From the IMG/VR virus record IMGVR_UViG_3300042923_000385, positions 1 to 45,245 of that record: DNA of 45,245 nt. One strand, 5' to 3'. This DNA is from a virus. The notes under the pieces were generated by a model. That model was given only the letters and a program-made list of their open reading frames with translations. It was not told where the DNA came from and searched no databases. The position numbers were made by a program, and so were the translations under genes. Below are positions 5,219 to 11,921 of this stretch, in pieces (position 1 is the first letter of the stretch; the number at the start of each line of letters is the position of its first letter).

Positions 5219-5247
5219 TTGACACGACCCACCCAGAACGGTATAGT
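5219..5247 (+). promoter_or_regulatory. Near-consensus sigma-70 promoter
   Basis: TTGACA (5219-5224) and TATAGT (5242-5247) have ideal 17-base spacing. Transcription would start near 5254, giving a 25-base leader with an AAGGAG site before the ATG at 5279. It begins just after the stop at 5217. Confidence 0.75.
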
Positions 5248-5278
5248 AAAGGCATACCAACAACATAAGGAGCAAATC

Positions 5279-5536
5279 ATGGCAACGAACTGGAACTTTC
5301 AGGTACACCTCCTCGATGGAGAGGTCTACTCAGATCAGGTCAACTCAGACATGCGAGGACAACTTGAAACCTACGAGCAGTCCGAAGAACTGAACCTCGG
5401 ACCACGCGTCGGAACCAGAAAAGACCCTGACCTTGAGAACGTGCGCTATTACTACTACCACAACGGACGGATCACGGTCTCAACCCGCTACGATCAACTG
5501 ACAGACGCCCAACGGCAGGGCAGGAGGAGCTACTGA
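5279..5536 (+). CDS. Small protein of unknown function
   Basis: The ATG at 5279 has AAGGAG 7 bases upstream. An in-frame TTG at 5219 is part of the promoter and is rejected. The 85-residue product has beta-strand-like segments (WNFQVHLLDGEVYS and VRYYYYHNGRITVSTRYD) with a run of four tyrosines. No membrane segment or known domain. It overlaps the next start as TGATG. Under its own strong promoter it is probably well expressed, perhaps early. Confidence 0.65.
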   Translation: MATNWNFQVHLLDGEVYSDQVNSDMRGQLETYEQSEELNLGPRVGTRKDPDLENVRYYYYHNGRITVSTRYDQLTDAQRQGRRSY

Positions 5537-5778
5537 TGGCCGAATACGAACTGGTAGCCTTCAGCGACGACAAGGCCGAATCTGTGGCTTCCATGTGGTT
5601 CGGCCAGCGTCCTGCCGATGAGTGGGTGTACAAGCTTGCAGAGGAAGCCGACCTCGGGAGCCTGACCAATACTGGAGTTGTCAACGGAAACAGAGCCATC
5701 AACTTCGACAACGGCTACATCGAAGTCCGCAAGCACACGAACAGCACCAACCATCCACCGGCCAAGAAAAAGAAATAA
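5536..5778 (+). CDS. Small protein with basic C-terminus, unknown function
   Basis: This 80-residue protein begins one base before the end of the previous stop (TGATG) with GGAGG upstream. It has a mixed acidic body containing VASMWFGQRPADEWVYKLAEEADLG and ends in PPAKKKK. I do not recognise the family. It is the last gene before a hairpin and the macro-domain gene. Confidence 0.6.
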   Translation: MAEYELVAFSDDKAESVASMWFGQRPADEWVYKLAEEADLGSLTNTGVVNGNRAINFDNGYIEVRKHTNSTNHPPAKKKK

Positions 5779-5786
5779 CCCAACTA

Positions 5787-5810
5787 TCTCACTTTCACCC
5801 CTAAGTGAGA
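5787..5810. repeat. Perfect 8-base hairpin between genes
   Basis: TCTCACTT and AAGTGAGA flank an 8-base loop, 36 bases before the macro-domain start. It is followed by AAAA rather than T, so it is not a rightward intrinsic terminator. It may be an RNA processing or stability element, or an operator. Confidence 0.5.
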
Positions 5811-5845
5811 AAATCCGACACCAACTTTCTCATATAAGGACAAAA

Positions 5846-6355
5846 TTGACTTTCCGCATCATCAAGGGCGACCTCTTCGATCCCGCCCACCGCTTCACCG
5901 CCCTCGCACAGGGCACCAACTGCCGTGGCGTCATGGGCGCTGGCATTGCCGTACCCTTCAAGCAGAAATTCCCGGAGATGTTCGTAGAGTACGTCAAGCT
6001 CTGCAACGCCAGCACAGCACTCCTGCCCGGAACCGCACAGGTCTGGATCGGCAGCGGAGACGAACCCGGAGTGATCAACGTCTTCTCCCAGTACCAGCCC
6101 GGACGAGGCAACGCCGTTATGGAGTACCTTGAGCGCGGCCTTCACTCCATGGACCAGCAACTGAACCTCGTGAAGACCGTTATGGAAGCAATCACCGCAG
6201 AGAACCCGGAAGGCAGCTACACCCTCACGCAGCGCGTCGGACTCCCGCTCATCGGCGGCGGCATCGGTGGCCTTGAACGCCACAACATCATCAACGCCAT
6301 GGAACTCATCCTCGGCCCCAGCGAACACGAGTACACCCTCGTAGAACGAGACTAG
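5846..6355 (+). CDS. Macro-domain protein (ADP-ribose binding or hydrolysing)
   Basis: I place the start at TTG 5846, with AAGGA 5 bases upstream. This gives a 169-residue protein that is essentially one macro domain beginning FRIIKGDLFD. An upstream ATG at 5678 would add 56 residues from inside another gene. The ADP-ribose-binding loops are visible: QGTNCRGVMGAGI (22-34) and GLPLIGGGIGGLE (132-144). Macro domains bind ADP-ribose or remove it from proteins, nucleic acids or ADP-ribose-1''-phosphate. The GVMGAGIA loop with a preceding Asn resembles the Poa1p/ALC1-like group, some of which are hydrolases. It lies 2.5 kb before the NAD-salvage-like pair, and the phage also encodes two ADP-ribosyltransferase domains, so reversal or sensing of ADP-ribosylation is a sensible role. 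Confidence 0.85.
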   Translation: MTFRIIKGDLFDPAHRFTALAQGTNCRGVMGAGIAVPFKQKFPEMFVEYVKLCNASTALLPGTAQVWIGSGDEPGVINVFSQYQPGRGNAVMEYLERGLHSMDQQLNLVKTVMEAITAENPEGSYTLTQRVGLPLIGGGIGGLERHNIINAMELILGPSEHEYTLVERD

Positions 6356-6371
6356 AAAGGAGAAGGAGACG

Positions 6372-7013
6372 ATGATGGTCCCAGTCATCATAGGAATGTC
6401 CATCGCTGCGATAGCCATCTTTACCGTTGAATACATTTCTTGCGGGGATGTAAGTAAACTAGTGAGGCGCATTTTGAAGTTCCGCCCCAAGGTTCCTAAT
6501 TCCGTCAAGCCACACATCCGTCGCATCCAGAAATTGGAAAAGGACGGTCAACAGGCCATCGCGGCCCTGAAAAACCTCAGCGAAACCAAGCGCAAGATCA
6601 ACGAGGACTACCGGAACGACTGGGACAACCAGTACCGTCTCCTCCTCCCTCCTCCCGAGACCCCGAACCGTCAGGCACTGAAGTTCAACTACTACACCAA
6701 CCCCAACGCATGCGACCAACCCAAATGGTTCGGATCAAAGCACGTACTAGTTGACAGTTCCCTGAGGCCGGTACCTGTAGGCTACATCCGCAGAGACGGC
6801 ACTAGCTGGTTTGTCTTCGACAACCTCCCCGGACACGAACACAAGATCATGTTCATCCGCACCATCGAATTTGAGGATGTAGAGAGCGACAAGTTCTGGG
6901 CATTCCTGCCCACCGTCAGGGAATCCAACGGAACCTACGTGTGGGACAACAAGAAGGCCAAAGTACTCGCTTCCAACCTCATCGAAGGGGTCATGGACCG
7001 CATCTCAGGTTGA
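6372..7013 (+). CDS. Membrane-anchored coiled-coil protein, paralog A
   Basis: This 213-residue protein follows GGAGAAGGAG. It has one N-terminal membrane segment (about 4-22), a charged helical stretch (about 48-82), then NDWDNQYRLLLP at 82-93 and a C-terminal domain of about 110 residues with beta-strand character that I do not recognise. The membrane helix, coiled coil and (N/K)-W-x-x-Q-(F/Y) motif recur in the next two genes, so the three form a small paralogous set. The C-terminal domain faces the cytoplasm or exterior depending on topology, which I cannot fix. Function unknown. Confidence 0.7.
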   Translation: MMVPVIIGMSIAAIAIFTVEYISCGDVSKLVRRILKFRPKVPNSVKPHIRRIQKLEKDGQQAIAALKNLSETKRKINEDYRNDWDNQYRLLLPPPETPNRQALKFNYYTNPNACDQPKWFGSKHVLVDSSLRPVPVGYIRRDGTSWFVFDNLPGHEHKIMFIRTIEFEDVESDKFWAFLPTVRESNGTYVWDNKKAKVLASNLIEGVMDRISG

Positions 7014-7037
7014 CAAAACCAGCAGAAAGGATATAAT
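7010..7037 (+). promoter_or_regulatory. Consensus promoter with predicted leaderless start
   Basis: TTGACA (7010-7015) and TATAAT (7032-7037) are both perfect hexamers with a 16-base spacer. The expected start point is 7044, exactly the ATG of the next gene. AAGGA lies 13 bases before the ATG, longer than ideal and inside the promoter. Confidence 0.75.
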
Positions 7038-7043
7038 AAGAAC

Positions 7044-7262
7044 ATGTCAGTATTCATCACATTCGCAATAGTCCTCTTCGGTCTCGCAATCATCGGTGGA
7101 GTCACAGCCCTACAGGTCAAGAAGCATGGCCGTCAGATCCTCCCGTGGACCAAGGAAGCCAAGGCAATCCGCGCCTTCAAGCGCGAGGAAGAGCTTCAGG
7201 CCTCCGTCCGCAAGGTTCTCCAGAGCCAGCACAAGGACTGGGAAGACCAGTTCAGGAGCTAA
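7044..7262 (+). CDS. Short membrane-anchored coiled-coil protein, paralog B
   Basis: This 72-residue protein has a membrane segment (about 3-22), a charged helix (about 36-62) and then KDWEDQFRS, where it stops. It matches the N-terminal part of the genes on either side and lacks their C-terminal domains, so it is a naturally short version. The stop TAA runs directly into the ATG of the next gene. It is predicted to be leaderless under the consensus promoter at 7010-7037. A possible role is to form mixed oligomers with its longer paralogs. Confidence 0.7.
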   Translation: MSVFITFAIVLFGLAIIGGVTALQVKKHGRQILPWTKEAKAIRAFKREEELQASVRKVLQSQHKDWEDQFRS

Positions 7263-7952
7263 ATGGAAGCAGTAATCGCACTTCTGATCATGTTCGGTGT
7301 GGGAGGCGGTATCTTCGCCGCCTCCTCGATCTACGACAAGCACAGCACCGCAAAACGCGCCATCGAAATCAAACGGGCCAACGACGAGGACAAAAAGAAC
7401 AACGAGGTCTCCCAGAAACAACTTGAACAGTACTTCAGGGAAGCCCGAGAAGCAGAGCAGGCCGAACAGAAACTCCTCTCCGACAACTGGAACCAGCAGT
7501 TCCTCGAACTCCTGCCCGACACGGACCCTATGAAGAACGCCTACAACCTCAAGAAGGCAGGAATCGAGGTTCTGGAAGCCGACGACCTCTACCCGCCCGC
7601 AATCCCCTACACAGGCGAACAGCTACCTTACTCGGAACGCACCGTCGCCAAAGCAACAGCATACGTGCGTCACGCCCCGACAGACACCTCCGATTTCATA
7701 GCAACCTTCCAGCGAGGAGCCATCATCCGCGTCTACGGCTACGTCCGTGGCCGACAAGTCGGCAAGACAGACATCTGGTACCAGATCAAAACCAAGTCCT
7801 TCGAGGGCTGGATCTGGTCCGGAAGCCTGAACTCCTCCGACACCAAAGGCCTCTCCCGACTAGAGCTTGTCCGACCCACCAGAGGCAACTTGGACAGGCA
7901 GGGCATCAAGAAAGCCTTTGAGGCCGCAGAGAAAGCCATGTACGGCAGATGA
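7263..7952 (+). CDS. Membrane-anchored coiled-coil protein with SH3-like domain, paralog C
   Basis: This 229-residue protein has a membrane segment (about 3-22), a highly charged coiled coil (27-72) and the shared motif DNWNQQFLELLP (74-85). Residues about 126-192 form a bacterial SH3-type domain: ATAYVRHAPTDTSDFIATF, RGAIIRVYGYVRG and WYQI...EGWIWSGSL are its usual strands. SH3b domains in phage proteins usually bind cell-wall peptides. With a membrane anchor it could sit at the inner or outer face of the envelope. It shares a start/stop junction with the short paralog and overlaps the SLOG gene by 4 bases. Confidence 0.75.
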   Translation: MEAVIALLIMFGVGGGIFAASSIYDKHSTAKRAIEIKRANDEDKKNNEVSQKQLEQYFREAREAEQAEQKLLSDNWNQQFLELLPDTDPMKNAYNLKKAGIEVLEADDLYPPAIPYTGEQLPYSERTVAKATAYVRHAPTDTSDFIATFQRGAIIRVYGYVRGRQVGKTDIWYQIKTKSFEGWIWSGSLNSSDTKGLSRLELVRPTRGNLDRQGIKKAFEAAEKAMYGR

Positions 7953-8347
7953 GACTCCTAATCACAGGCTCCAGAACATGGACCGACTCAGAAACCATCT
8001 ACTGGACCTTCCGCGCATGGTGGGAAGCCATGGGACGCCCCACAAACCCCACTCTGGTCTCCGGAGCATGCCCCAAAGGTGCCGACGCGCTCTCAGAATA
8101 CGTCTGGGAGCGCAACGGCTGGCCTGTGGAGCGCCATCCTGCCCAATGGGACCAACACGGGCGTGCCGCTGGCTTTATCCGCAACAAAGCCATGGTAGAC
8201 TCAGGCCCTGACTTCTGCATAGCCTTCATCAAGGACGGCTCCAAAGGAGCATCCCACACCGCCAAACTGGCCGAAGACGCCAACATCCCTACACTACGAA
8301 TCACGGAAGAACATGAAATTAGACCTGATCCAGTACCGGATCGATGA
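7949..8347 (+). CDS. SLOG-family (YspA/DUF2493-like) nucleotide-binding protein
   Basis: This 132-residue protein has the Rossmann-like SLOG pattern: MRLLITGSRTW at the N-terminus, SGACPKGAD (38-46) and GFIRNKAM (75-82), with a later GSKGASHTAKLAEDANIP stretch (97-114). Members of this superfamily bind nucleotides or nucleotide-derived ligands, including ADP-ribose derivatives in SLOG-containing defence proteins such as ThsA. In phages the YspA-like branch is common but functionally uncharacterised. Here it lies between the macro-domain gene and the NAD-salvage-like pair, so an ADP-ribose-type ligand is a testable idea. It overlaps the upstream stop (ATGA) and the next gene by 35 bases. Confidence 0.8.
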   Translation: MRLLITGSRTWTDSETIYWTFRAWWEAMGRPTNPTLVSGACPKGADALSEYVWERNGWPVERHPAQWDQHGRAAGFIRNKAMVDSGPDFCIAFIKDGSKGASHTAKLAEDANIPTLRITEEHEIRPDPVPDR

Positions 8348-8513
8348 AATCGCACAGATCATCGACGCCGGACTCCTCGCCAACCGATCAAACAACGAGA
8401 TCGCCAAAGAGATCGCCATGCTCGAACCCACCCACTGTCCATGGGACTGCGACGGCTGTCACGACGACGAATGCCCGTGCGACCGTATGGGATGTGCCGG
8501 AGAAGAGGATTGA
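8313..8513 (+). CDS. Small cysteine-rich, probably zinc-binding protein
   Basis: This 66-residue protein has a helical N-terminal half and a C-terminal cluster CPWDCDGCHDDECPCDRMGC, with six Cys and a His in 20 residues, suited to binding one or two metal ions. The start overlaps the end of the SLOG gene by 35 bases, with GGAAGAA upstream. No defined family is recognised. It may be an adaptor or regulatory protein. Confidence 0.6.
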   Translation: MKLDLIQYRIDEIAQIIDAGLLANRSNNEIAKEIAMLEPTHCPWDCDGCHDDECPCDRMGCAGEED

Positions 8514-8800
8514 CCGAGAATATTCATGAACTGATTCACCGTCGCCGTCGTCAGGTTTTGGTTCACTCCATCATCTACTATAAGATGGGTGAATCAATCC
8601 TGCCAGACGCCACCTTTGACTCATGGGCACGAGAACTGGCTAAACTCCAGCAGGACCATCCGGAAATCTCTGCCCAAGTTAAATACATGCGAGAAGCATT
8701 TGAAGACTTCGCCGGAGAGACCGGCTACCATTTGCCTCTCATGGACGAACGAGCCAACGCTGTAGCACTGGAACTCCTCGATTTGACACAGAAAAAGTAA
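8510..8800 (+). CDS. Protein resembling the Ia domain of NAD-dependent DNA ligase
   Basis: The TTG start overlaps the previous TGA (TTGA) with AGAAGAGGA upstream. An upstream ATG in the same frame lies inside the Cys-rich gene and is not used. In the 96-residue product, HSIIYYKMGESILPDATFDSWARELAKLQQDHPE (19-52) matches the pattern of LigA domain Ia (short helix, YY, small loop, D-x-x-(F/Y)-D, helix, HPE). In ligases this domain binds the nicotinamide-mononucleotide part of NAD+. No adenylation, OB-fold, HhH or BRCT part is present, so this is not a ligase by itself. Its position directly before the NAD-salvage-like genes suggests NAD/NMN binding. Confidence 0.55.
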   Translation: MTENIHELIHRRRRQVLVHSIIYYKMGESILPDATFDSWARELAKLQQDHPEISAQVKYMREAFEDFAGETGYHLPLMDERANAVALELLDLTQKK

Positions 8801-8811
8801 AGGATTAGACT
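8783..8811 (+). promoter_or_regulatory. Promoter of the NAD-salvage-like operon
   Basis: TTGACA (8783-8788) and TAGACT (8806-8811) are 17 bases apart. The expected start, about 8818, is only 3 bases before the ATG at 8821. AAAGGA is too far upstream (16 bases) to serve that ATG, so the message is probably leaderless or nearly so. Confidence 0.65.
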
Positions 8812-8820
8812 AGCAACATA

Positions 8821-9744
8821 ATGATTACCTTCAAAGCAAAAACTCCATCCGGCGAGATCATCAAGTCCGCCATTTCCGATTTCATCTTCCCAGCCGGTGA
8901 AGCCCACATCAAGGTAGAGCCGAAGCGAGAACTCGAAGCAACCGAGATCGCCGTCATCCAGTCCTCCGCAGACTCGATCCACGACGACCTGTTCAAGCTC
9001 GCCATGTGGAACGACTACCTCTCCAACCTTCCCAAGACTCCGGAGAAAGTCCTCGTGATCCCGTACTTCCCCGGAGCACGTGCTGACAGAGTCTCCGAAG
9101 GCGTTCAGGAGCCATTCGGTCTGGGTGTCTATACCGAATTCATCAACAACCTGTGGCTCGATCAGGTCATCATCTTCGACCCGCACTCCGAGAAGACCGA
9201 GGAACTTCTCACCGCCGACACCGTCACCGTCCTCGAACCCGCTGACCTGTTTGACCAGCCCGGAATCAAGATGATGCTGACCGGCACCTACTCCGGCGTC
9301 ATCGCACCCGACAAGGGCGCACTGGCACGTGCCTCAGAAGTTGCCAAAGTCCTCGACATCCCCGTCTACACGGCCACGAAGACGCGTGACCCCAACACCG
9401 GCAAGCTCTCCGGCTTCTCCATCAACCTCCCGCCCGAGGAGGAGCGCTACTACCTGATCGTGGACGACATCTGCGACCGTGGCGGAACGTTCCTTGGACT
9501 CCAGAAGGCCACCGGCCTTGAGTACGGCGACGTTGACCTGTTCGTCTCCCACGGCGTGTTCTCCTCTGACGCCATCGAGAACCTGACGGGAGCCTTCGAG
9601 AACGTCTACACCACGAACTCCTACAACCCTAAGCGTAAGCTGGTTCTTCCCGGAATGGAAGAAGATCCGGACTACATTTCCGCCCAATACAGCCCGTTCA
9701 TCCGTTTCGACATCATCCATCTCATGTTGAGGGAGGTCATCTGA
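8821..9744 (+). CDS. adps: PRPP-synthetase-like enzyme, candidate ADP-ribose-pyrophosphate synthetase
   Basis: This 307-residue protein is a member of the ribose-phosphate pyrophosphokinase family at normal family length. Visible elements are PYFPGARADR (81-90, the ATP-site segment), DPHS (120-123), APDKG (162-166, pyrophosphate loop), KTRDPNTGK (187-195, flexible catalytic loop) and IVDDICDRGGT (213-223, ribose-phosphate loop). The N-terminal segment differs from housekeeping Prs. In phages a Prs-like gene beside a Nampt-like gene is the signature of NARP1, where Adps pyrophosphorylates ADP-ribose and Namat adds nicotinamide to rebuild NAD+ in two steps. Plain PRPP supply for the neighbour is the alternative. 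It has its own promoter, with a small membrane-protein gene between it and its partner. The symbol adps depends on the NARP1 reading. Confidence 0.75.
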   Translation: MITFKAKTPSGEIIKSAISDFIFPAGEAHIKVEPKRELEATEIAVIQSSADSIHDDLFKLAMWNDYLSNLPKTPEKVLVIPYFPGARADRVSEGVQEPFGLGVYTEFINNLWLDQVIIFDPHSEKTEELLTADTVTVLEPADLFDQPGIKMMLTGTYSGVIAPDKGALARASEVAKVLDIPVYTATKTRDPNTGKLSGFSINLPPEEERYYLIVDDICDRGGTFLGLQKATGLEYGDVDLFVSHGVFSSDAIENLTGAFENVYTTNSYNPKRKLVLPGMEEDPDYISAQYSPFIRFDIIHLMLREVI

Positions 9745-9745
9745 C

Positions 9746-9946
9746 ATGATTTGGGGAATCATCTTCGACGTGATACTCTGGATTGCAGCAGTAACACTGC
9801 TCATCCTGAGCTACACAACCCCGAGCTTCATGTTCTTCCTGCTCGGCGTACTCTGCCTCTTGCTGGCAATCGTACTACTATGCATCCTGACAGGCTCCGG
9901 TTCCGGAAGCAGCCTCATTGACGATGCATTCGACTTTCTAGACTAA
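9746..9946 (+). CDS. Small two-span membrane protein in the NAD operon
   Basis: This 66-residue protein has two hydrophobic segments (about 3-25 and 28-50) and a short acidic, Ser/Gly-rich tail. It starts 1 base after the Prs-like stop with GGAGG upstream and ends 16 bases before the Nampt-like start, so it is co-transcribed with both. I know of no defined role for such a protein in NAD reconstitution. A channel or anchor is possible. Confidence 0.65.
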   Translation: MIWGIIFDVILWIAAVTLLILSYTTPSFMFFLLGVLCLLLAIVLLCILTGSGSGSSLIDDAFDFLD

Positions 9947-9962
9947 AAGATAAGGATCTAAT

Positions 9963-11486
9963 TTGCTTTTCATTAACCCCCTTCTCCGTACGGACAGCTA
10001 CAAGCTTTCGCACAAGGACCAGTACCCCGAGGGTCTGGAACACGTGGAGTCCAACTACACCAACCGCAAGTCCCGCGTCGAGGGCATCAACCACGTCATC
10101 CAGTTCGGCCTTCAGGCATACCTGACGGACCTTCAGGAAGCGTACGAGCGCTTCTTCGCCGCTGACAAGGAAACCGTTCTGGAGGAGTACCGCCAGAACA
10201 TCTCCACCTTCGTCTCTCCCGGCTTCTCCATCAAGGAACTCGAAGACCTGCACGATCTGGGCTACCTTCCGATCCAGTTCTCCGCTGTCCCGGAAGGCAC
10301 GCTCGTTCCCATCGGCGTCCCGTCGATCATCATCAAGTCCACTCACAAGAAGTTCGCTTGGCTGGTCAACTACCTCGAATCGGACCTGTCCGCCTCCATC
10401 TGGCACCCGTCCACTGCGGCAACCCTGTCGTGGAACATCCGGCGCGTCTTCGACAAGGCCGCTAAGGAGACCGGAGCCGATCCGGCTGCTGTTGACTGGC
10501 AGGCACACGACTTCTCCTACCGTGGACAGGTCAACCGTGAGGCAGCAATGGCCTCCGGTGCCGCACACCTGCTGTCCTTCACCGGCTCTGACGTTGTTCC
10601 GGTTGTGCCGTGGGTGAATTACTACTACCCCGGAGACAACGGCCTCATTGCGGCTTCTGTGCCCGCTACGGAGCACTCCGTGATGTGCCTCGGCGGTGAG
10701 GAGACCGAGATAGAGACCTTCCGCCGCCTGCTGAAGACCTACCCGACCGGAATCCTGTCCGTCGTCTCCGACACGTGGGACTTCTGGAAGGTTCTCACCG
10801 AGTACCTTCCGTTGCTGAAGGATGAGATCATGGCCCGCGACGGCAAGCTCGTCATCCGCCCTGACTCCGGTGACCCCGCCGACATCATCTGCGGACTGAA
10901 CACGAATTTCGACTACACCTACGAGGTTGACCGTGGACAGCGGGAACGTGCTTCTGAGGCGGAAGAAAAGGGTGCCATCCAGATTCTTGCCGAGATCTTC
11001 GGGACCACCGAGAACGCAGCAGGTTACGAGGAACTGGATTCCCACATCGGCCTGATCTATGGTGACGGCATGTTCAAGGCCCGCATCGAGAACATCAACG
11101 CCCGTCTGGAGTACAAGGGCTTCGTTTCCACCGTCTGGGTAGCCGGACTGGGTAGCTGGTTCTTCCAGTACAACACCCGAGACACCTTCAGTTCGGCTGT
11201 CAAGGCAACCTACGGCATCGTCAACGGTGTAGGCCGCGACGTTCAGAAGAACCCCAAGACGGACGACGGAACCAAGAAGTCCGCCAAGGGCCGTCTGGCA
11301 GTCGGCTACAAGGCCAACGGGGAACTGTACCAGATTCAGGGTGCCACTGACGAAGAGATCGCACGCTCCGTCATCCAGCCCGTCTGGGAGAACGGTAAGT
11401 TCCTCAAGAAGTACGCCTACAAAGAGGTCCGTGGCAACGTCAAGCGCACCACGGAGATCCTTGAGCGGAACGGGAGCATCTCCTGA
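9963..11486 (+). CDS. namat: Nicotinamide phosphoribosyltransferase-like enzyme, candidate Namat
   Basis: The TTG start has AAGGAT 5 bases upstream. The 507-residue protein matches NAMPT over its whole length: TDSYKLSH (10-17), HDFSYRG (182-188), PATEHS with His238, SDTWD with Asp270, and RPDSGDP (299-305) with the Arg and Asp that hold the ribose phosphate. Further on, GLGSWFFQYNTRD and KKSAKGRL are also family hallmarks. NAMPT joins nicotinamide to PRPP to give NMN. The NARP1 homolog Namat joins nicotinamide to ADP-ribose-pyrophosphate, giving NAD+ directly. The absence of an NMN adenylyltransferase in the window and the neighbouring Prs-like gene favour the NARP1 reading, but conventional salvage using host NMNAT is not excluded. 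Expected effect: rescue from host NAD+-depleting immunity. Confidence 0.85.
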   Translation: MLFINPLLRTDSYKLSHKDQYPEGLEHVESNYTNRKSRVEGINHVIQFGLQAYLTDLQEAYERFFAADKETVLEEYRQNISTFVSPGFSIKELEDLHDLGYLPIQFSAVPEGTLVPIGVPSIIIKSTHKKFAWLVNYLESDLSASIWHPSTAATLSWNIRRVFDKAAKETGADPAAVDWQAHDFSYRGQVNREAAMASGAAHLLSFTGSDVVPVVPWVNYYYPGDNGLIAASVPATEHSVMCLGGEETEIETFRRLLKTYPTGILSVVSDTWDFWKVLTEYLPLLKDEIMARDGKLVIRPDSGDPADIICGLNTNFDYTYEVDRGQRERASEAEEKGAIQILAEIFGTTENAAGYEELDSHIGLIYGDGMFKARIENINARLEYKGFVSTVWVAGLGSWFFQYNTRDTFSSAVKATYGIVNGVGRDVQKNPKTDDGTKKSAKGRLAVGYKANGELYQIQGATDEEIARSVIQPVWENGKFLKKYAYKEVRGNVKRTTEILERNGSIS

Positions 11487-11641
11487 TGAACTGGGGACTC
11501 TTCTGGGGAGTATTCCTTGGGGTCGTGATCATTGCGAACACTCTAGTAGTACTCCTACCGGTAGTCCCTCCGATCACATTCGTGTTCTTCATCTTGGTGG
11601 GATGCACCCAGATTTACAACGCAATCCGTCTCGAAACCTAA
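11486..11641 (+). CDS. 51-residue two-span membrane protein
   Basis: An ATG overlapping the stop of the Nampt-like gene (TGATG) opens a 51-codon frame: MNWGLFWGVFLGVVIIANTL, a short Pro-rich turn, then a second hydrophobic stretch ending near VGCTQIYNAIRLET. Two membrane spans fit. The tight coupling upstream and the ATG of the next gene 6 bases downstream support a real gene. Function unknown. Confidence 0.6.
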   Translation: MNWGLFWGVFLGVVIIANTLVVLLPVVPPITFVFFILVGCTQIYNAIRLET

Positions 11642-11647
11642 GGAATA

Positions 11648-11893
11648 ATGGAACTCAGTAACATTCCTGAGGCATTCAAAGCAGGGTGGTCCGCATTCCG
11701 GGCCACCCTGTTTTCGCCTCGACGAAAATCAATGACTTTTATCGGAGAGTTTCCCCCGAGCAGGGCTTACAGGGGAGACATCTGGATAACCCCTGTGGAC
11801 ATGGATCTCCGAATCCATAACGGATGGCGCTGGAAACCCTTGAAGGAGAAAAAATCCATTTTCAAGAGATACTTGACATGGTTGAAAAAGTGA
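11648..11893 (+). CDS. Small basic protein of unknown function
   Basis: This 81-residue protein is basic and rich in Trp and aromatic residues (WRWKPLKEKK, YLTWLKK), with a beta-like centre (YRGDIWITPVDMDLRIHNGW). AAGGA lies just 3 bases before the ATG, so initiation may depend on coupling. No known family. The promoter of the next gene is embedded in its last codons. Confidence 0.55.
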   Translation: MELSNIPEAFKAGWSAFRATLFSPRRKSMTFIGEFPPSRAYRGDIWITPVDMDLRIHNGWRWKPLKEKKSIFKRYLTWLKK

Positions 11894-11899
11894 TATAAT
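11873..11899 (+). promoter_or_regulatory. Consensus -35 with extended -10 promoter
   Basis: TTGACA (11873-11878) is followed after 15 bases by TG-A-TATAAT (11891-11899), a perfect extended -10. Transcription would begin near 11906, giving a 16-base leader with GGAGG before the ATG at 11922. Confidence 0.7.
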
Positions 11900-11921
11900 A
11901 GGAAAAACGACGGAGGACAAC

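Noticed and set aside
5787-5810. Rightward intrinsic terminator
   Set aside because: The hairpin is AT-rich and followed by A rather than T residues, so I list it only as a repeat.
5801-6526. 241-codon minus-strand frame opposite the macro-domain gene
   Set aside because: The macro-domain motifs on the + strand explain the conservation. The antisense frame has no recognisable domain or start signal.
8510-8800. Functional DNA ligase gene
   Set aside because: Only the short Ia-like segment is present. The adenylation lysine motif and all downstream domains are missing.
9915-11045. 376-codon minus-strand frame opposite the Nampt-like gene
   Set aside because: It is a shadow of a clearly recognisable coding sequence in GC-rich DNA, and no promoter or ribosome binding site supports it.
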